Below the pieces are notes generated by a model. That model was not told the DNA's origin and did not search any database. It worked only from the letters and a program-made list of their open reading frames with translations. From Lachnospiraceae bacterium (GTDB taxonomy: Bacteria > Bacillota > Clostridia > Lachnospirales > Lachnospiraceae), in NCBI GenBank assembly GCA_900766925.1, contig CAAFXG010000530.1, forward strand, positions 1 to 64,000: a stretch of 64,000 nt of DNA, read 5' to 3'. This document shows, one piece after another, positions 8,500 to 17,093 of this stretch. How positions within the stretch are numbered: the stretch's first letter is position 1; each line of letters begins with the position of its first letter. A program made the position numbers and the translations under genes.

Positions 8500-10113
8500 T
8501 TATAAACTGTTCATATATTTTGCAACTGCTTCAGCAACCTTTATTCCATCAACTGCTGCAGACGTAATTCCACCGGCATATCCTGCACCCTCACCACAAG
8601 GAAATACACCCGTAAATTCGCTCATCATATTCTCGTTTCGATTAATTCTGACAGGAGAAGATGTTCTTGACTCAATACCTGATAATACTGCATCACCATC
8701 AGCAAAACCCGACAGTCTTCCATCATAAAAATGTATCCCCTCAATTATAGCATCATTTACATATGGTGGCAAACAGTTATTAAGGTTTGAAAACCTGTAT
8801 TTTCCTTTTATATTGGGAATTACCTTACCAAATTCAGCAGTTACCCGATTTGCCTCATAATCACAAAAACGTTGTACCGGAATTGCACCCTTGCCGGTGT
8901 TATAGCTAAGACGCTCATACTTTTTCTGAAACTCAACTCCTGCCAAAACACCATACTCACCAAAGCCTTCTTCAATGAAATCCTCCGGAGTTACATTTAC
9001 AACTATTGCACTGTTTGAATTAATCTCATCACGCGCATGATTACTCATTCCATTAACTACAGACTGTTCAACGTCTGAAGAAGCGTTGACAACAAAGCCG
9101 CCCGGACACATACAAAAACTATATACACTTCTTCCCTTCGAAGAACGAAATGTCATCTTGTAATCGGCTGCCGGCAATCCCCTCGCCTTATCACTGTCAC
9201 CATATTGCGCCTTATCGATAAGCTCGCGTAAATGTTCAATCCTAAGTCCTATTGCAAATGCCTTTGGCTCCATGGGAAGCTTTTTATCCCTTAACATATA
9301 AAAGGTATCCCTTGCACTATGTCCAAGTGCTAAAACAAGAGCATTTGTAGTAATAATATTGTCATTTTTGCCGGAAACATAATAAACATCTATATCCCCG
9401 TTATCTCTCATATCGAAGCCGGTCATTTTGGATGAAAAATGAATTTCTCCTCCCAGGCTGATTATTTCATTCCGAAGATTGCACATTACCTTCTTCAGTT
9501 CATCTGTTCCTATATGTGGTTTATTCAGATATCCAATGTCACCAGGCGCACCATATTTTATAAAATCATCAATTATCGCTTTAATTCTGCCATATCTATC
9601 CTTAATTCCCGTATTAAGCTTACCATCCGAAAATGTTCCGGCTCCTCCCTCACCAAAGGATACATTTGAATCAGGATTTATAGGTGCCCCTTCCCAGAAG
9701 GCAAGAACATCCTTTGTACGTTCTTCAACACATTTTCCCCGCTCCAGAATAATCGGCTTATAGCCATTACGTGCAAGATACAGACCACAGAAATATCCTG
9801 CAGGTCCTGCTCCTATAATAACCGGTCTAAGAAAATCCTGTTTTGTATTAATCGTGGGGAATCTGTATTTTTCTTCGTGAACCGGAGCAATATTTTTATT
9901 ATTTTTATTTTGCCTTAATATTTTATTTTCATTTATATTGTTGATATCAACAGTATAAATATACATTAAATTATCTTTATCTCTGGCATCCAATGATTTT
10001 TTTACAATTTTTAGTTCTCCGATATCATCAGTTTTACATAGCTTTAATATTTTCGCTTTTAAATCATCCTCTGTAGCCTTCACAGAAAGCTTAACCTGAC
10101 TTATTCTGATCAT
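8500..10113 (-). CDS. FAD-dependent dehydrogenase of the COG2509 type
   Basis: The 537-residue flavoprotein has an N-terminal domain of about 90 residues followed by a Rossmann FAD-binding motif VIIGAGPAGYFCGLYLA. SFGEGGAGTFSDGKLN and the C-terminal PCGEGAGYAGGI are typical of this uncharacterised oxidoreductase family; the substrate is unknown. Its ATG overlaps the stop of the upstream flavoprotein gene (ATGA), so the two FAD proteins are co-translated. No membrane segment is seen. Confidence 0.85.
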   Translation of the reverse strand: MIRISQVKLSVKATEDDLKAKILKLCKTDDIGELKIVKKSLDARDKDNLMYIYTVDINNINENKILRQNKNNKNIAPVHEEKYRFPTINTKQDFLRPVIIGAGPAGYFCGLYLARNGYKPIILERGKCVEERTKDVLAFWEGAPINPDSNVSFGEGGAGTFSDGKLNTGIKDRYGRIKAIIDDFIKYGAPGDIGYLNKPHIGTDELKKVMCNLRNEIISLGGEIHFSSKMTGFDMRDNGDIDVYYVSGKNDNIITTNALVLALGHSARDTFYMLRDKKLPMEPKAFAIGLRIEHLRELIDKAQYGDSDKARGLPAADYKMTFRSSKGRSVYSFCMCPGGFVVNASSDVEQSVVNGMSNHARDEINSNSAIVVNVTPEDFIEEGFGEYGVLAGVEFQKKYERLSYNTGKGAIPVQRFCDYEANRVTAEFGKVIPNIKGKYRFSNLNNCLPPYVNDAIIEGIHFYDGRLSGFADGDAVLSGIESRTSSPVRINRNENMMSEFTGVFPCGEGAGYAGGITSAAVDGIKVAEAVAKYMNSL

Positions 10114-11327
10114 TTCAAACCCTTTCCTGCCTTTATACCTGATAGTATTGCAAAGGTCAAATTATATCCACCGCATTTACCGTCTATATCCAGCATTTCA
10201 CCGGCAAAATATAATCCGGGAACCCTTTTTGACATTAATGTATCAGGATTAATCTCACCTATATCAACGCCACCCGAGGTCACCTGTGCAGCTTCAAAAT
10301 CACGAAGTCCTTTAATATAAAATCTCATATCCGTAAGCAGGTTAAGAAGCTGATCCCACTTAGTCCTGCTTATATCAGACTTTGGTGTTTTCCTGCTGTA
10401 GCCAAGATAATTTACAATATACCCGGCAATTCTGTCATTTACTATTCCATTCAAAACGCCCATTAGCGTTCTTTGACTTTCATAGTCGAACATGGCTCTG
10501 ACACTTTCCCTGATTTCATCATTAATGAACGAAACCGAAATATATGCCCCGGCATCTTTTTCCATCATTTTTCCGGCTTTAGATGACATATTAAATATTA
10601 AAATACCTGATAAGCCATAATCAGTAAATTGAATTTCACCCTGCTCACAGGCGGTACAGTTACTGTCTCTGTCATACAGACCTGCTTTGGCCTTAGCCCT
10701 TATTCCTGATAACTCCTTTGGATAATTATCAATTTCCATCCCACATAAGGCAGGCTTAAGAGGTAAAATCGTATGACCAAGCTTTTCTGCCAGCTCATAT
10801 CCGGTCTTACTTCCGCCCAGCTTAGTGTAACATCTTCCACCACAGCTAAGTACTACCTCTGACGCCGTAATTTCGCCATTTACGTGTTTTAATACAAAAC
10901 TGCCGTTAATTCTGTCAATACTGCATATTTCAGTCTTATTGAGGATTTTTACATTTAATGACTTCAGCCTGTCCGATAAAGCCCATACAACAGATGATGC
11001 CTGCTCAGACATAGGATAAACATACCCGTTTGGATTTGTATATGTAAGCAGTCCTAAATGCTCCATAAATTCATCTATCTGCTTATCTGCACAAGCACCA
11101 ATAGCCCGGCTTAAAAATATACTGTAATCGCAGTTATACGAATTAAAGCAATCATCATAATTCATATATCTGTTAGTCAGATTGCATCTTCCATTGCCCG
11201 TTGCGTATATTTTTTTACCAGGCTTTTCATTTTTATCAACTATTATTACCTTTTTACCAAGCTCGGCAGCAGTTATTGCAGCACTCATTCCTGCGGCACC
11301 GCCACCAACCACACATAAATCGTACAA
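10110..11327 (-). CDS. HI0933-family (BaiN-like) flavoprotein
   Basis: The 405-residue protein is an NAD(P)/FAD-dependent oxidoreductase of the HI0933/YhiN/BaiN family. The N-terminal dinucleotide motif is VVGGGAAGMSAAI, followed by KKIYATGNGRCNLTN, and the C-terminus GLYFAGEMLDIDGKCGGYN closes the FAD site. Members reduce conjugated double bonds in some gut clostridia, but the function of most, including this one, is open. The start is TTG at 11327 with GGAG six bases before it. It overlaps the next flavoprotein gene by four bases. Confidence 0.87.
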   Translation of the reverse strand: MYDLCVVGGGAAGMSAAITAAELGKKVIIVDKNEKPGKKIYATGNGRCNLTNRYMNYDDCFNSYNCDYSIFLSRAIGACADKQIDEFMEHLGLLTYTNPNGYVYPMSEQASSVVWALSDRLKSLNVKILNKTEICSIDRINGSFVLKHVNGEITASEVVLSCGGRCYTKLGGSKTGYELAEKLGHTILPLKPALCGMEIDNYPKELSGIRAKAKAGLYDRDSNCTACEQGEIQFTDYGLSGILIFNMSSKAGKMMEKDAGAYISVSFINDEIRESVRAMFDYESQRTLMGVLNGIVNDRIAGYIVNYLGYSRKTPKSDISRTKWDQLLNLLTDMRFYIKGLRDFEAAQVTSGGVDIGEINPDTLMSKRVPGLYFAGEMLDIDGKCGGYNLTFAILSGIKAGKGLK

Positions 11328-11336
11328 TTTTATCTC

Positions 11337-11792
11337 CTAACTTGATATTGATTCAAGAAATTTATAGACATCCTCTTTTGTCTTTAAAATGACATTTGAT
11401 TCCAGCTTTCTAAACAAATCCGGATTCATTAATCTAATTAATTCTGCATCAATATCGGTATATTCAAAAACGTTGTCAGTTGTATTTTCGTATACGACAA
11501 CATATCCATTTCTTATACCCGCAAAATAGGTTGTTGTATCTGTTTCGGAATTTTCTATATTACTGTCGTCATTGTTTTTGCCATTCATGCTGTCATAGGT
11601 TATGTTTTTATTTTTTCTGCTTACAAACACATCTCCCGTATCGACCCCATTTGACTTACCATCATCAGTATAATTAATATCAAAATTGGCTTTTTGCGTA
11701 TCTGCTTTAAAAAAATATTCAGAAATAACATAAGCACTCCAGAAAACGAAACCCAAAATCGCTACATATAAAAATAATTTCTTCAAAGACAT
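11337..11792 (-). CDS. Small membrane-anchored protein of unknown function
   Basis: I do not recognise a family. The 151-residue product has one N-terminal hydrophobic segment (about residues 6-24, FLYVAILGFVFWSAYVIS) and an acidic, Asn-rich outside part ending in a short helical region. It would be anchored with its C-terminus outside. The ATG at 11792 is preceded by AAGGAG at only two bases, and a GTG lies one codon further up, so the exact start is uncertain. The ribosome site and start codon lie in the loop of a 15-bp stem (11772-11813). Ten bases separate its stop from the TTG of the flavoprotein gene. Confidence 0.7.
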   Translation of the reverse strand: MSLKKLFLYVAILGFVFWSAYVISEYFFKADTQKANFDINYTDDGKSNGVDTGDVFVSRKNKNITYDSMNGKNNDDSNIENSETDTTTYFAGIRNGYVVVYENTTDNVFEYTDIDAELIRLMNPDLFRKLESNVILKTKEDVYKFLESISS

Positions 11793-11813
11793 CACTCCTT
11801 GAAGAAATTATTT
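11772..11813 (-). promoter_or_regulatory. Stem-loop presenting the ribosome site of the small membrane protein gene
   Basis: Arms 11772-11786 and 11799-11813 are perfect 15-base reverse complements. The 12-base loop on the minus strand is GGAGTGATGTCT, that is, the core of the ribosome site plus the start codon. The stem is followed by five T residues, so it could also stop part of the transcript coming from the DUF3048 gene 16 bases upstream. Confidence 0.65.
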
Positions 11814-11829
11814 ACCATGTTATATATAT

Positions 11830-12924
11830 TTATTCAAAAATTATTCCTTCCGGTATTGTTTCATCAAATACGGTAACAAATGTTTTACCAGGATTCATGC
11901 TAAGCTGCTTGCCGTCTTCTGTATAACATTTAACTATGCCGCCGTCATTAGCCCAGGTAATCGGCTCATATTCTCCGTCTGTCGCATAAAATCCGGTACC
12001 ACCCTTAAACCAGTCAATATCAAGCAAACCATCCCAGATATCAGTATACTGTACGAATAAAACAACAACATTCTTGTATCTGAGCTGTTCTCCCGTTGAA
12101 TCATCAATCTGCTCCTTGCCATACTGGAATCTGTAATAAAGCTTGTCATCTGCATTATATTCAAACCAAGGCTTACGGTCTGCATTATATGCAGTTGTAA
12201 TCTTATTGGCTGCATTACCATTACCAAGGGCTGTATCACGATAGTGGAACTTCCAGACATTATCATGATCCTCAAGATATTCGGTTCTGTATCCATCCTC
12301 GGCAATACCTGCGTCAATCATCTCATTATTAGTATATACATTATGAGGTGCATATCTTGTATTATCTCTGTAGAACATAATTGTACTTAAATTAGTAAGA
12401 CCATTCAGGTTATCTACTCCGTACTGATTAATTGCTTCCTCAGCATAAGTATTCCATCCTACATGAGCATAAAAGCCATCATACATATATGCTTTCTTAA
12501 CATAATACAATCTTGCACTTCTTACAGGACCAAGCTTCTCCAGGTTAGACCAATCCTTGAATACACAAAGAAATCTTGTAATTCCACCCTCAACAAGCAT
12601 CTCATAGGTAACGTCTGCCTGTGATATACCTGTCTGTGGCATTGCATCGATAATATTGTTAATCATGATACAAAGTGGTCTCTTATTCTCAAGTGACTCA
12701 TCAATCCACTCTCCTGTAAGTTCACTTAACACATATCCGTCCTTCTGAACAACCTGAATATTCTCAGCATTGTCCATCGTTGAAACAGGTGAAACATTTA
12801 TAGTTGCTTCAGTTGTTACTTCAGGCTCTGTTGTAACCTCTTCCGTCTTCTTACCACAGCCGGAAAATACAGCCGTTGCAAGCATAGCTCCTGTTAATAA
12901 TAAAGCAATTTTATTCTTCTTCAT
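11830..12924 (-). CDS. DUF3048 (YerB-like) lipoprotein
   Basis: The 364-residue protein has a lipoprotein signal: KKNK, a hydrophobic stretch, then the lipobox FSGC with Cys23, followed by a Thr/Glu-rich linker. The rest matches DUF3048 (YerB of Bacillus), with RPLCIMINNIIDAMPQTGIS, YEMLVEGGITRFLCVF and GPVRSARLYY. The function of the family is unknown; it is anchored outside the membrane. The start lies inside the end of ybeY (14-base overlap), which suggests co-transcription, and the ribosome site AAAGGA is rather far from the ATG. Confidence 0.88.
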   Translation of the reverse strand: MKKNKIALLLTGAMLATAVFSGCGKKTEEVTTEPEVTTEATINVSPVSTMDNAENIQVVQKDGYVLSELTGEWIDESLENKRPLCIMINNIIDAMPQTGISQADVTYEMLVEGGITRFLCVFKDWSNLEKLGPVRSARLYYVKKAYMYDGFYAHVGWNTYAEEAINQYGVDNLNGLTNLSTIMFYRDNTRYAPHNVYTNNEMIDAGIAEDGYRTEYLEDHDNVWKFHYRDTALGNGNAANKITTAYNADRKPWFEYNADDKLYYRFQYGKEQIDDSTGEQLRYKNVVVLFVQYTDIWDGLLDIDWFKGGTGFYATDGEYEPITWANDGGIVKCYTEDGKQLSMNPGKTFVTVFDETIPEGIIFE

Positions 12925-13423
12925 TGTCTCGTGTATATCCTTTCGTTGTTAATATTTTTTCTTGTATTATTTCCATATTCTGACGTTCCAAATCATCAAC
13001 ATGGTCATAACCCGCAAGATGAAGCATACTGTGCGCAGTCAAAAACGCAACCTCCCTTCTTCTTGTATGACCATATTCCTCAGCCTGTGTTCTGATTCTG
13101 TCAATATTAAGAATAATATCACCAAGTACAAGCTCTCCGGTATCCTGATTAAAGTATTCGGCAGGATTGTCCTCCAAGCCGCTAAAATCACCGGGTATAT
13201 CATATTCAATCATAGGAAATGACAACACATCCGTTGGGGAATTAATATTCCTGTAATCATTGTTAATAACCTGAATACCTTCATTGTCCGTAAACAGCAC
13301 ATTTACCTCACATTCATAGGGACACTCAAGATAATCAAGAGATGCCTGGACAATATCCTCAACAATTGCCTGATAATTCTCAGGCAGCCTGTCATCCACT
13401 TCGTTTTCAAAATAAACACTCAT
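12911..13423 (-). CDS. ybeY: Endoribonuclease YbeY
   Basis: YbeY is a zinc-dependent RNase for 16S rRNA 3'-end maturation and ribosome quality control. The metal site HSMLHLAGYDH gives His131, His135 and His141. The length, 170 residues, is normal. It follows phoH by about 60 bases; the order phoH - ybeY is conserved in Firmicutes. A GAAGGAA site precedes the ATG. Confidence 0.95.
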   Translation of the reverse strand: MSVYFENEVDDRLPENYQAIVEDIVQASLDYLECPYECEVNVLFTDNEGIQVINNDYRNINSPTDVLSFPMIEYDIPGDFSGLEDNPAEYFNQDTGELVLGDIILNIDRIRTQAEEYGHTRRREVAFLTAHSMLHLAGYDHVDDLERQNMEIIQEKILTTKGYTRDNEEE

Positions 13424-13486
13424 TATACTATGTTCCTTCTCACAACTATTATATTATACTAAAAAAACACTATATAATCAAGCAAG

Positions 13487-14506
13487 TCAATGTTTTTTAT
13501 AGGTATTTTTTTCATTCTTTCCGTATTGATTTTTGCTTTTTTCAAGCTTTGCCTCATATTGCTCATATGCATTAACAATTTTTTGAACAAGGGGATGTCT
13601 TACCACATCTTCGCCTGTAAAATTAATTACAGCTATATCATCAATTCTGTTTAGAACCTTAAGTGCAACCTCAAGTCCCGACGTTGTATCCTTAGGCAAA
13701 TCCTTCTGTGATAAATCTCCTGTAATAATCGCCTTAGAGCCAAATCCAATTCGTGTCAAAAACATCTTCATCTGGGCAGGTGTTGTATTTTGTGCTTCAT
13801 CTAAAACAATGTACGCATTATCTAAGGTTCTGCCTCTCATATAAGCAAGCGGTGCAACCTCAATAAGTCCCTTTTCCATATTCTTCATAAATGACTCTGC
13901 ACCCATAATCTCATACAGGGCATCATAGAGAGGTCTCAGATAAGGGTCAACCTTACTTTGTAAGTCCCCGGGCAGAAAACCAAGCTTTTCACCGGCCTCT
14001 ATGGCTGGACGTGTAAGTATAATTCTGTTTACCTCATTATTCTTGAATGCAGTGATTGCCTTTGCCATTGCAAGATATGTCTTTCCTGTACCTGCAGGGC
14101 CAACACCAAAAACTATCATATTTTTATCAATTGCATCAACATACTTTTTCTGTCCAAGCGTCTTTGCCTTGACCGGTTTTCCGCTTATTGTGTGACATAT
14201 AAGATTAACATCCCTGTCAAGCTCACTAATCGCCTCAACCTTGTCCGATTTGGTTAATGATATTGCATAATTCACATTCTGCTCCGAAATAACATTTCCG
14301 TTTGATGCCAGCTTAACAAGCTGATTAATTACTGCTGTAGCATGTGTTACATTTCCCGGTTCTCCAACAAGCTTCAGTGTATCATCTCTTAATACAGCCG
14401 TTACATGATATGCCTTTTCGATATTTTTAATATTTTTATCAAATTGCCCGAAAACATTCTGAATATGCTGATTAGGTATTTTTATATTTTCAGATATTGA
14501 ACTCAT
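13487..14506 (-). CDS. phoH: PhoH family ATPase
   Basis: The 339-residue P-loop ATPase/predicted RNA helicase has an N-terminal KH-like region and Walker A GVGPAGTGKT (134-143), with YIVLDEAQN as Walker B. Members are linked to RNA metabolism together with YbeY. The ATG overlaps the stop of yqfD (ATGA), and GGAG stands upstream. The block yqfC-yqfD-phoH-ybeY is typical of spore-forming Firmicutes. Confidence 0.94.
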   Translation of the reverse strand: MSSISENIKIPNQHIQNVFGQFDKNIKNIEKAYHVTAVLRDDTLKLVGEPGNVTHATAVINQLVKLASNGNVISEQNVNYAISLTKSDKVEAISELDRDVNLICHTISGKPVKAKTLGQKKYVDAIDKNMIVFGVGPAGTGKTYLAMAKAITAFKNNEVNRIILTRPAIEAGEKLGFLPGDLQSKVDPYLRPLYDALYEIMGAESFMKNMEKGLIEVAPLAYMRGRTLDNAYIVLDEAQNTTPAQMKMFLTRIGFGSKAIITGDLSQKDLPKDTTSGLEVALKVLNRIDDIAVINFTGEDVVRHPLVQKIVNAYEQYEAKLEKSKNQYGKNEKNTYKKH

Positions 14507-15720
14507 TTAGTTTCTTCTCCTTGTTCAAATATTGTGATATCAGAAGGAACACCTATAAGCTCCTTTGCAACAATTTTACCTTTTGCCTCACATAATTCTT
14601 CACCGACTTTTATTGTAACATTATTTTCAAGTATTTCCACCCCTTTTTTGCGTAATTCTTCCATATATACATCAAGTCGTGCTCTTGCCTTCTGTGTTGC
14701 CTCAGACTCATTATATTTCATTTTCTCCGGCATATACTCCCTTACGACGGTCTTTTTTATACCAATCGGCATATAATATGCATTTCCAAGTCTTAAATTA
14801 TAATCACCTGTAATATAATCACTTGAACTATCCTTAAATTCAGCGTGATATGGTGTATATACCTTTCCGAAAAGCATAACTGAAAAATACGTTTTTTTAT
14901 TCCCTGTATATGCTTTATCGTAATACTCCAAAGGAAATTCATCATCATACTCATACTCAGATATAGCATAAATATCTCCATCAGCCGGTATATATTCAGT
15001 TTCAATTAATTCATCATATTCATTATAAATATTTACTGCTCCTGTTATTAATATATCTCCCTTTTTTACCTCTTCTCCGATATCCGATATTTTTTTGCCG
15101 CTTCTTACAATCATATCTGTGATAACTCCGTCCTTAGAAGCAACAATGTTACAAGGCAAATCACTTTTTTTAATCAAATCCGGTTCAACCGTTTCAGTTA
15201 AGACAACATTTAGTGATGTTCCCACCACATCACAGCTTATCCATGCAACCTTTTCATATTTTTCTCTGAGCTCCTTCTCGAGTGCAGTACAATTAATTTC
15301 TTGACGGGGTGTTCCGATATGTACATAATTATTTGCAATATCACTTATTATCTGTTCTTCTGTATATACATTAGTTCCGGTTACATTAATGTCCCATATA
15401 AAAAATGTAAAACCATAAAGCATCATAAGACACAATACAAATCCAATCGCAAAGCATTTCCTTTTCTTGTATCTGTAAAAGAAAAAGGGAAGACCCTTCT
15501 TGTTGTTCACATATATATCAACATTAAGCTTTTTACCGTACTCTAAAATTTTTTTGTAATACTTTTTGCTAATACATAACGTCACTTCTTCCTCATTCGA
15601 ATTAATTTCCCATATATCAATAGCATTTTTTGAACAGATATTCAGGAAACGATTACAATCTCTTCCGGTAACCCTGATGAATAAATATCCCTTAAGCCAT
15701 CTGACCAATATTGCAAACAT
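14503..15720 (-). CDS. yqfD: Sporulation protein YqfD
   Basis: The 405-residue membrane protein of the YqfD family is made in the mother cell during sporulation in Bacillus. One membrane segment near residues 90-112 (FAIGFVLCLMMLYGFTFFI) separates a cytosolic N-terminal part from an extracytoplasmic domain with EYDDEFPLEYYDKAYTG. GGGGAG precedes the ATG. It is preceded by yqfC and coupled to phoH. Conservation of yqfCD fits a spore former or a recent descendant of one. Confidence 0.9.
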   Translation of the reverse strand: MFAILVRWLKGYLFIRVTGRDCNRFLNICSKNAIDIWEINSNEEEVTLCISKKYYKKILEYGKKLNVDIYVNNKKGLPFFFYRYKKRKCFAIGFVLCLMMLYGFTFFIWDINVTGTNVYTEEQIISDIANNYVHIGTPRQEINCTALEKELREKYEKVAWISCDVVGTSLNVVLTETVEPDLIKKSDLPCNIVASKDGVITDMIVRSGKKISDIGEEVKKGDILITGAVNIYNEYDELIETEYIPADGDIYAISEYEYDDEFPLEYYDKAYTGNKKTYFSVMLFGKVYTPYHAEFKDSSSDYITGDYNLRLGNAYYMPIGIKKTVVREYMPEKMKYNESEATQKARARLDVYMEELRKKGVEILENNVTIKVGEELCEAKGKIVAKELIGVPSDITIFEQGEETK

Positions 15721-15735
15721 AGAAATCTCCCCAAT

Positions 15736-15942
15736 CTATGAATCTGACCATTTAATTTCAGATATGCAGCCTGAAATTTGCATTTGTATACCATTAAATG
15801 AGGTAATACGAAGATTTTCGCCATTTATTTCCAGATTCTTTTTGTGACATTTTATAGAAATATGTAAATCATCAAAGCTGATTATGCTTTTGTATCCGTC
15901 AATATGGACTGATTTTTGATCTAAAAGAGTTACTCTGGTCAT
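15736..15942 (-). CDS. yqfC: YabP/YqfC family sporulation protein
   Basis: The 68-residue protein corresponds to the YqfC core, with LLDQKSVHIDGYKSIISF and an ISGCISEIKW end. It is about 20 residues shorter at the N-terminus than Bacillus YqfC, and an in-frame stop lies seven codons upstream, so a longer form is not available. No strong ribosome site is seen, only GGAATG. It starts the yqfC-yqfD-phoH-ybeY run. The usual SigE promoter could not be identified with confidence. Confidence 0.78.
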   Translation of the reverse strand: MTRVTLLDQKSVHIDGYKSIISFDDLHISIKCHKKNLEINGENLRITSFNGIQMQISGCISEIKWSDS

Positions 15943-16013
15943 ACTGCCACATTCCGTTTTTTATATATTATTCAAACAGTCACGTAAGTAGACCAGCATA
16001 TGATTTATAATAT

Positions 16014-16065
16014 AAAAACGGACTGCCATATGAATGTTACATATATATCATTCACATGACAGTCC
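16014..16065 (-). terminator. Intrinsic terminator of rpsU
   Basis: Arms of 17 bases beginning GGACTG (16020-16036 and 16049-16065) pair with few gaps and are followed on the minus strand by GTTTTTA. It lies 31 bases past the rpsU stop and before yqfC. Confidence 0.85.
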
Positions 16066-16096
16066 TTGTATAATTCTAAAAATTCAAAGCATAAAT

Positions 16097-16273
16097 TTAT
16101 TTATACTTGCGCTTTCTAGCAGCCTCAGACTTCTTCTTACGCTTAACACTTGGCTTCTCGTAATGCTCTCTCTTACGAATCTCCTGCTGAATACCTGCCT
16201 TAGCACAGTTTCTCTTGAATCTACGAAGAGCGCTATCTAAAGTCTCATTCTCTTTTACGATTACGTTTGACAT
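16097..16273 (-). CDS. rpsU: 30S ribosomal protein S21
   Basis: S21 is a small basic protein of the 30S platform needed for mRNA binding during initiation. The 58 residues start MSNVIVKENETLDSALRR and end in the basic tail EAARKRKYK. The frame is open 28 codons further up, but the start at 16273 is fixed by family alignment and by GGAGG upstream. It has its own strong promoter and terminator and is therefore probably a single-gene unit. Confidence 0.97.
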   Translation of the reverse strand: MSNVIVKENETLDSALRRFKRNCAKAGIQQEIRKREHYEKPSVKRKKKSEAARKRKYK

Positions 16274-16362
16274 ACTTCTCTCACCCTCCCTCCAGTTGCA
16301 AACTCTTAAAATCCCGTGCATAATAACAACTGTTTGGGTAAATTCCAAAATGCACAACTAAG

Positions 16363-16390
16363 ATTATAACACAATATATTATTTCGTCAA
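16363..16390 (-). promoter_or_regulatory. Strong SigA promoter of rpsU
   Basis: TTGACG (16385-16390) and TATAAT (16363-16368) on the minus strand with a 16-base spacer, about 90 bases before the rpsU start. Confidence 0.8.
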
Positions 16391-16415
16391 CAAAAAATTG
16401 AAATTAATTCCAATT
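16391..16415 (-). terminator. Weak AU-rich terminator after clpP
   Basis: On the minus strand AATTGGAA-TTAA-TTTCAATT forms an 8-bp stem with one wobble pair and runs into six T residues. It lies about 42 bases past the clpP stop and just upstream of the rpsU promoter. Confidence 0.45.
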
Positions 16416-16456
16416 ATTTGCAAAATAATCTACATTTTATTAAATAACTACTTTAA

Positions 16457-17041
16457 CTACGCTCTGTTAGTATAAATATGATCTATAAGACCATAATCCT
16501 TAGCCTGCTGGGCAGTCAGGAAATTATCACGCTCTGTATCTCTTTCAATCACCTCAAGAGGCTTACCGGTATTCTCGCTAAGAATACGATTAAGCTTTTC
16601 TCTTGTTCTGATAATATGGTCTGCGTGAATCTTCATATCAGTTGCCTGCCCCTGTGCTCCGCCAAGAGGCTGATGTATCATAATCTCAGAATTAGGGAGA
16701 GCTATTCTTTTGCCCTTTGTGCCCCCTGACAAAAGGAACGCTCCCATACTTGCAGCCATGCCAACACAAATTGTAGAAACATCGCACTTGATATAATTCA
16801 TAGTGTCATAAATTCCAAATCCTGCGCTCACGGAACCGCCCGGACTGTTAATATATAAACTAATGTCCTTATTCGGATCCTCTGATTCAAGAAACAGAAG
16901 CTGTGCAATAACAAGGCTTGCTGTTGTATCATTTACCTCATCTGCAAGAAAAATAATTCTTTCCTTCAACAATCGGGAATAAATATCGTATGACCTCTCA
17001 CCTCTGCTGGTCTGTTCTACGACGGTAGGTACTAATGCCAT
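16457..17041 (-). CDS. clpP: ATP-dependent Clp protease proteolytic subunit
   Basis: ClpP is the tetradecameric serine peptidase chamber fed by ClpX/ClpC ATPases. The catalytic triad is readable: Ser98 in GMAASMG, His123 in MIHQPLGG and Asp172 in ERDNF. The length of 194 residues is normal. GGAGG lies seven bases before the ATG. It follows alaS by 52 bases, an unusual partner since clpP often sits with tig and clpX. No heat-shock operator (CtsR or CIRCE) was seen upstream; it may be read from the his-alaS transcript. Confidence 0.97.
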   Translation of the reverse strand: MALVPTVVEQTSRGERSYDIYSRLLKERIIFLADEVNDTTASLVIAQLLFLESEDPNKDISLYINSPGGSVSAGFGIYDTMNYIKCDVSTICVGMAASMGAFLLSGGTKGKRIALPNSEIMIHQPLGGAQGQATDMKIHADHIIRTREKLNRILSENTGKPLEVIERDTERDNFLTAQQAKDYGLIDHIYTNRA

Positions 17042-17093
17042 TATATGACCTCCAAACTTTTAAATGTATTAAACAAATCCCTATATTAACAAT

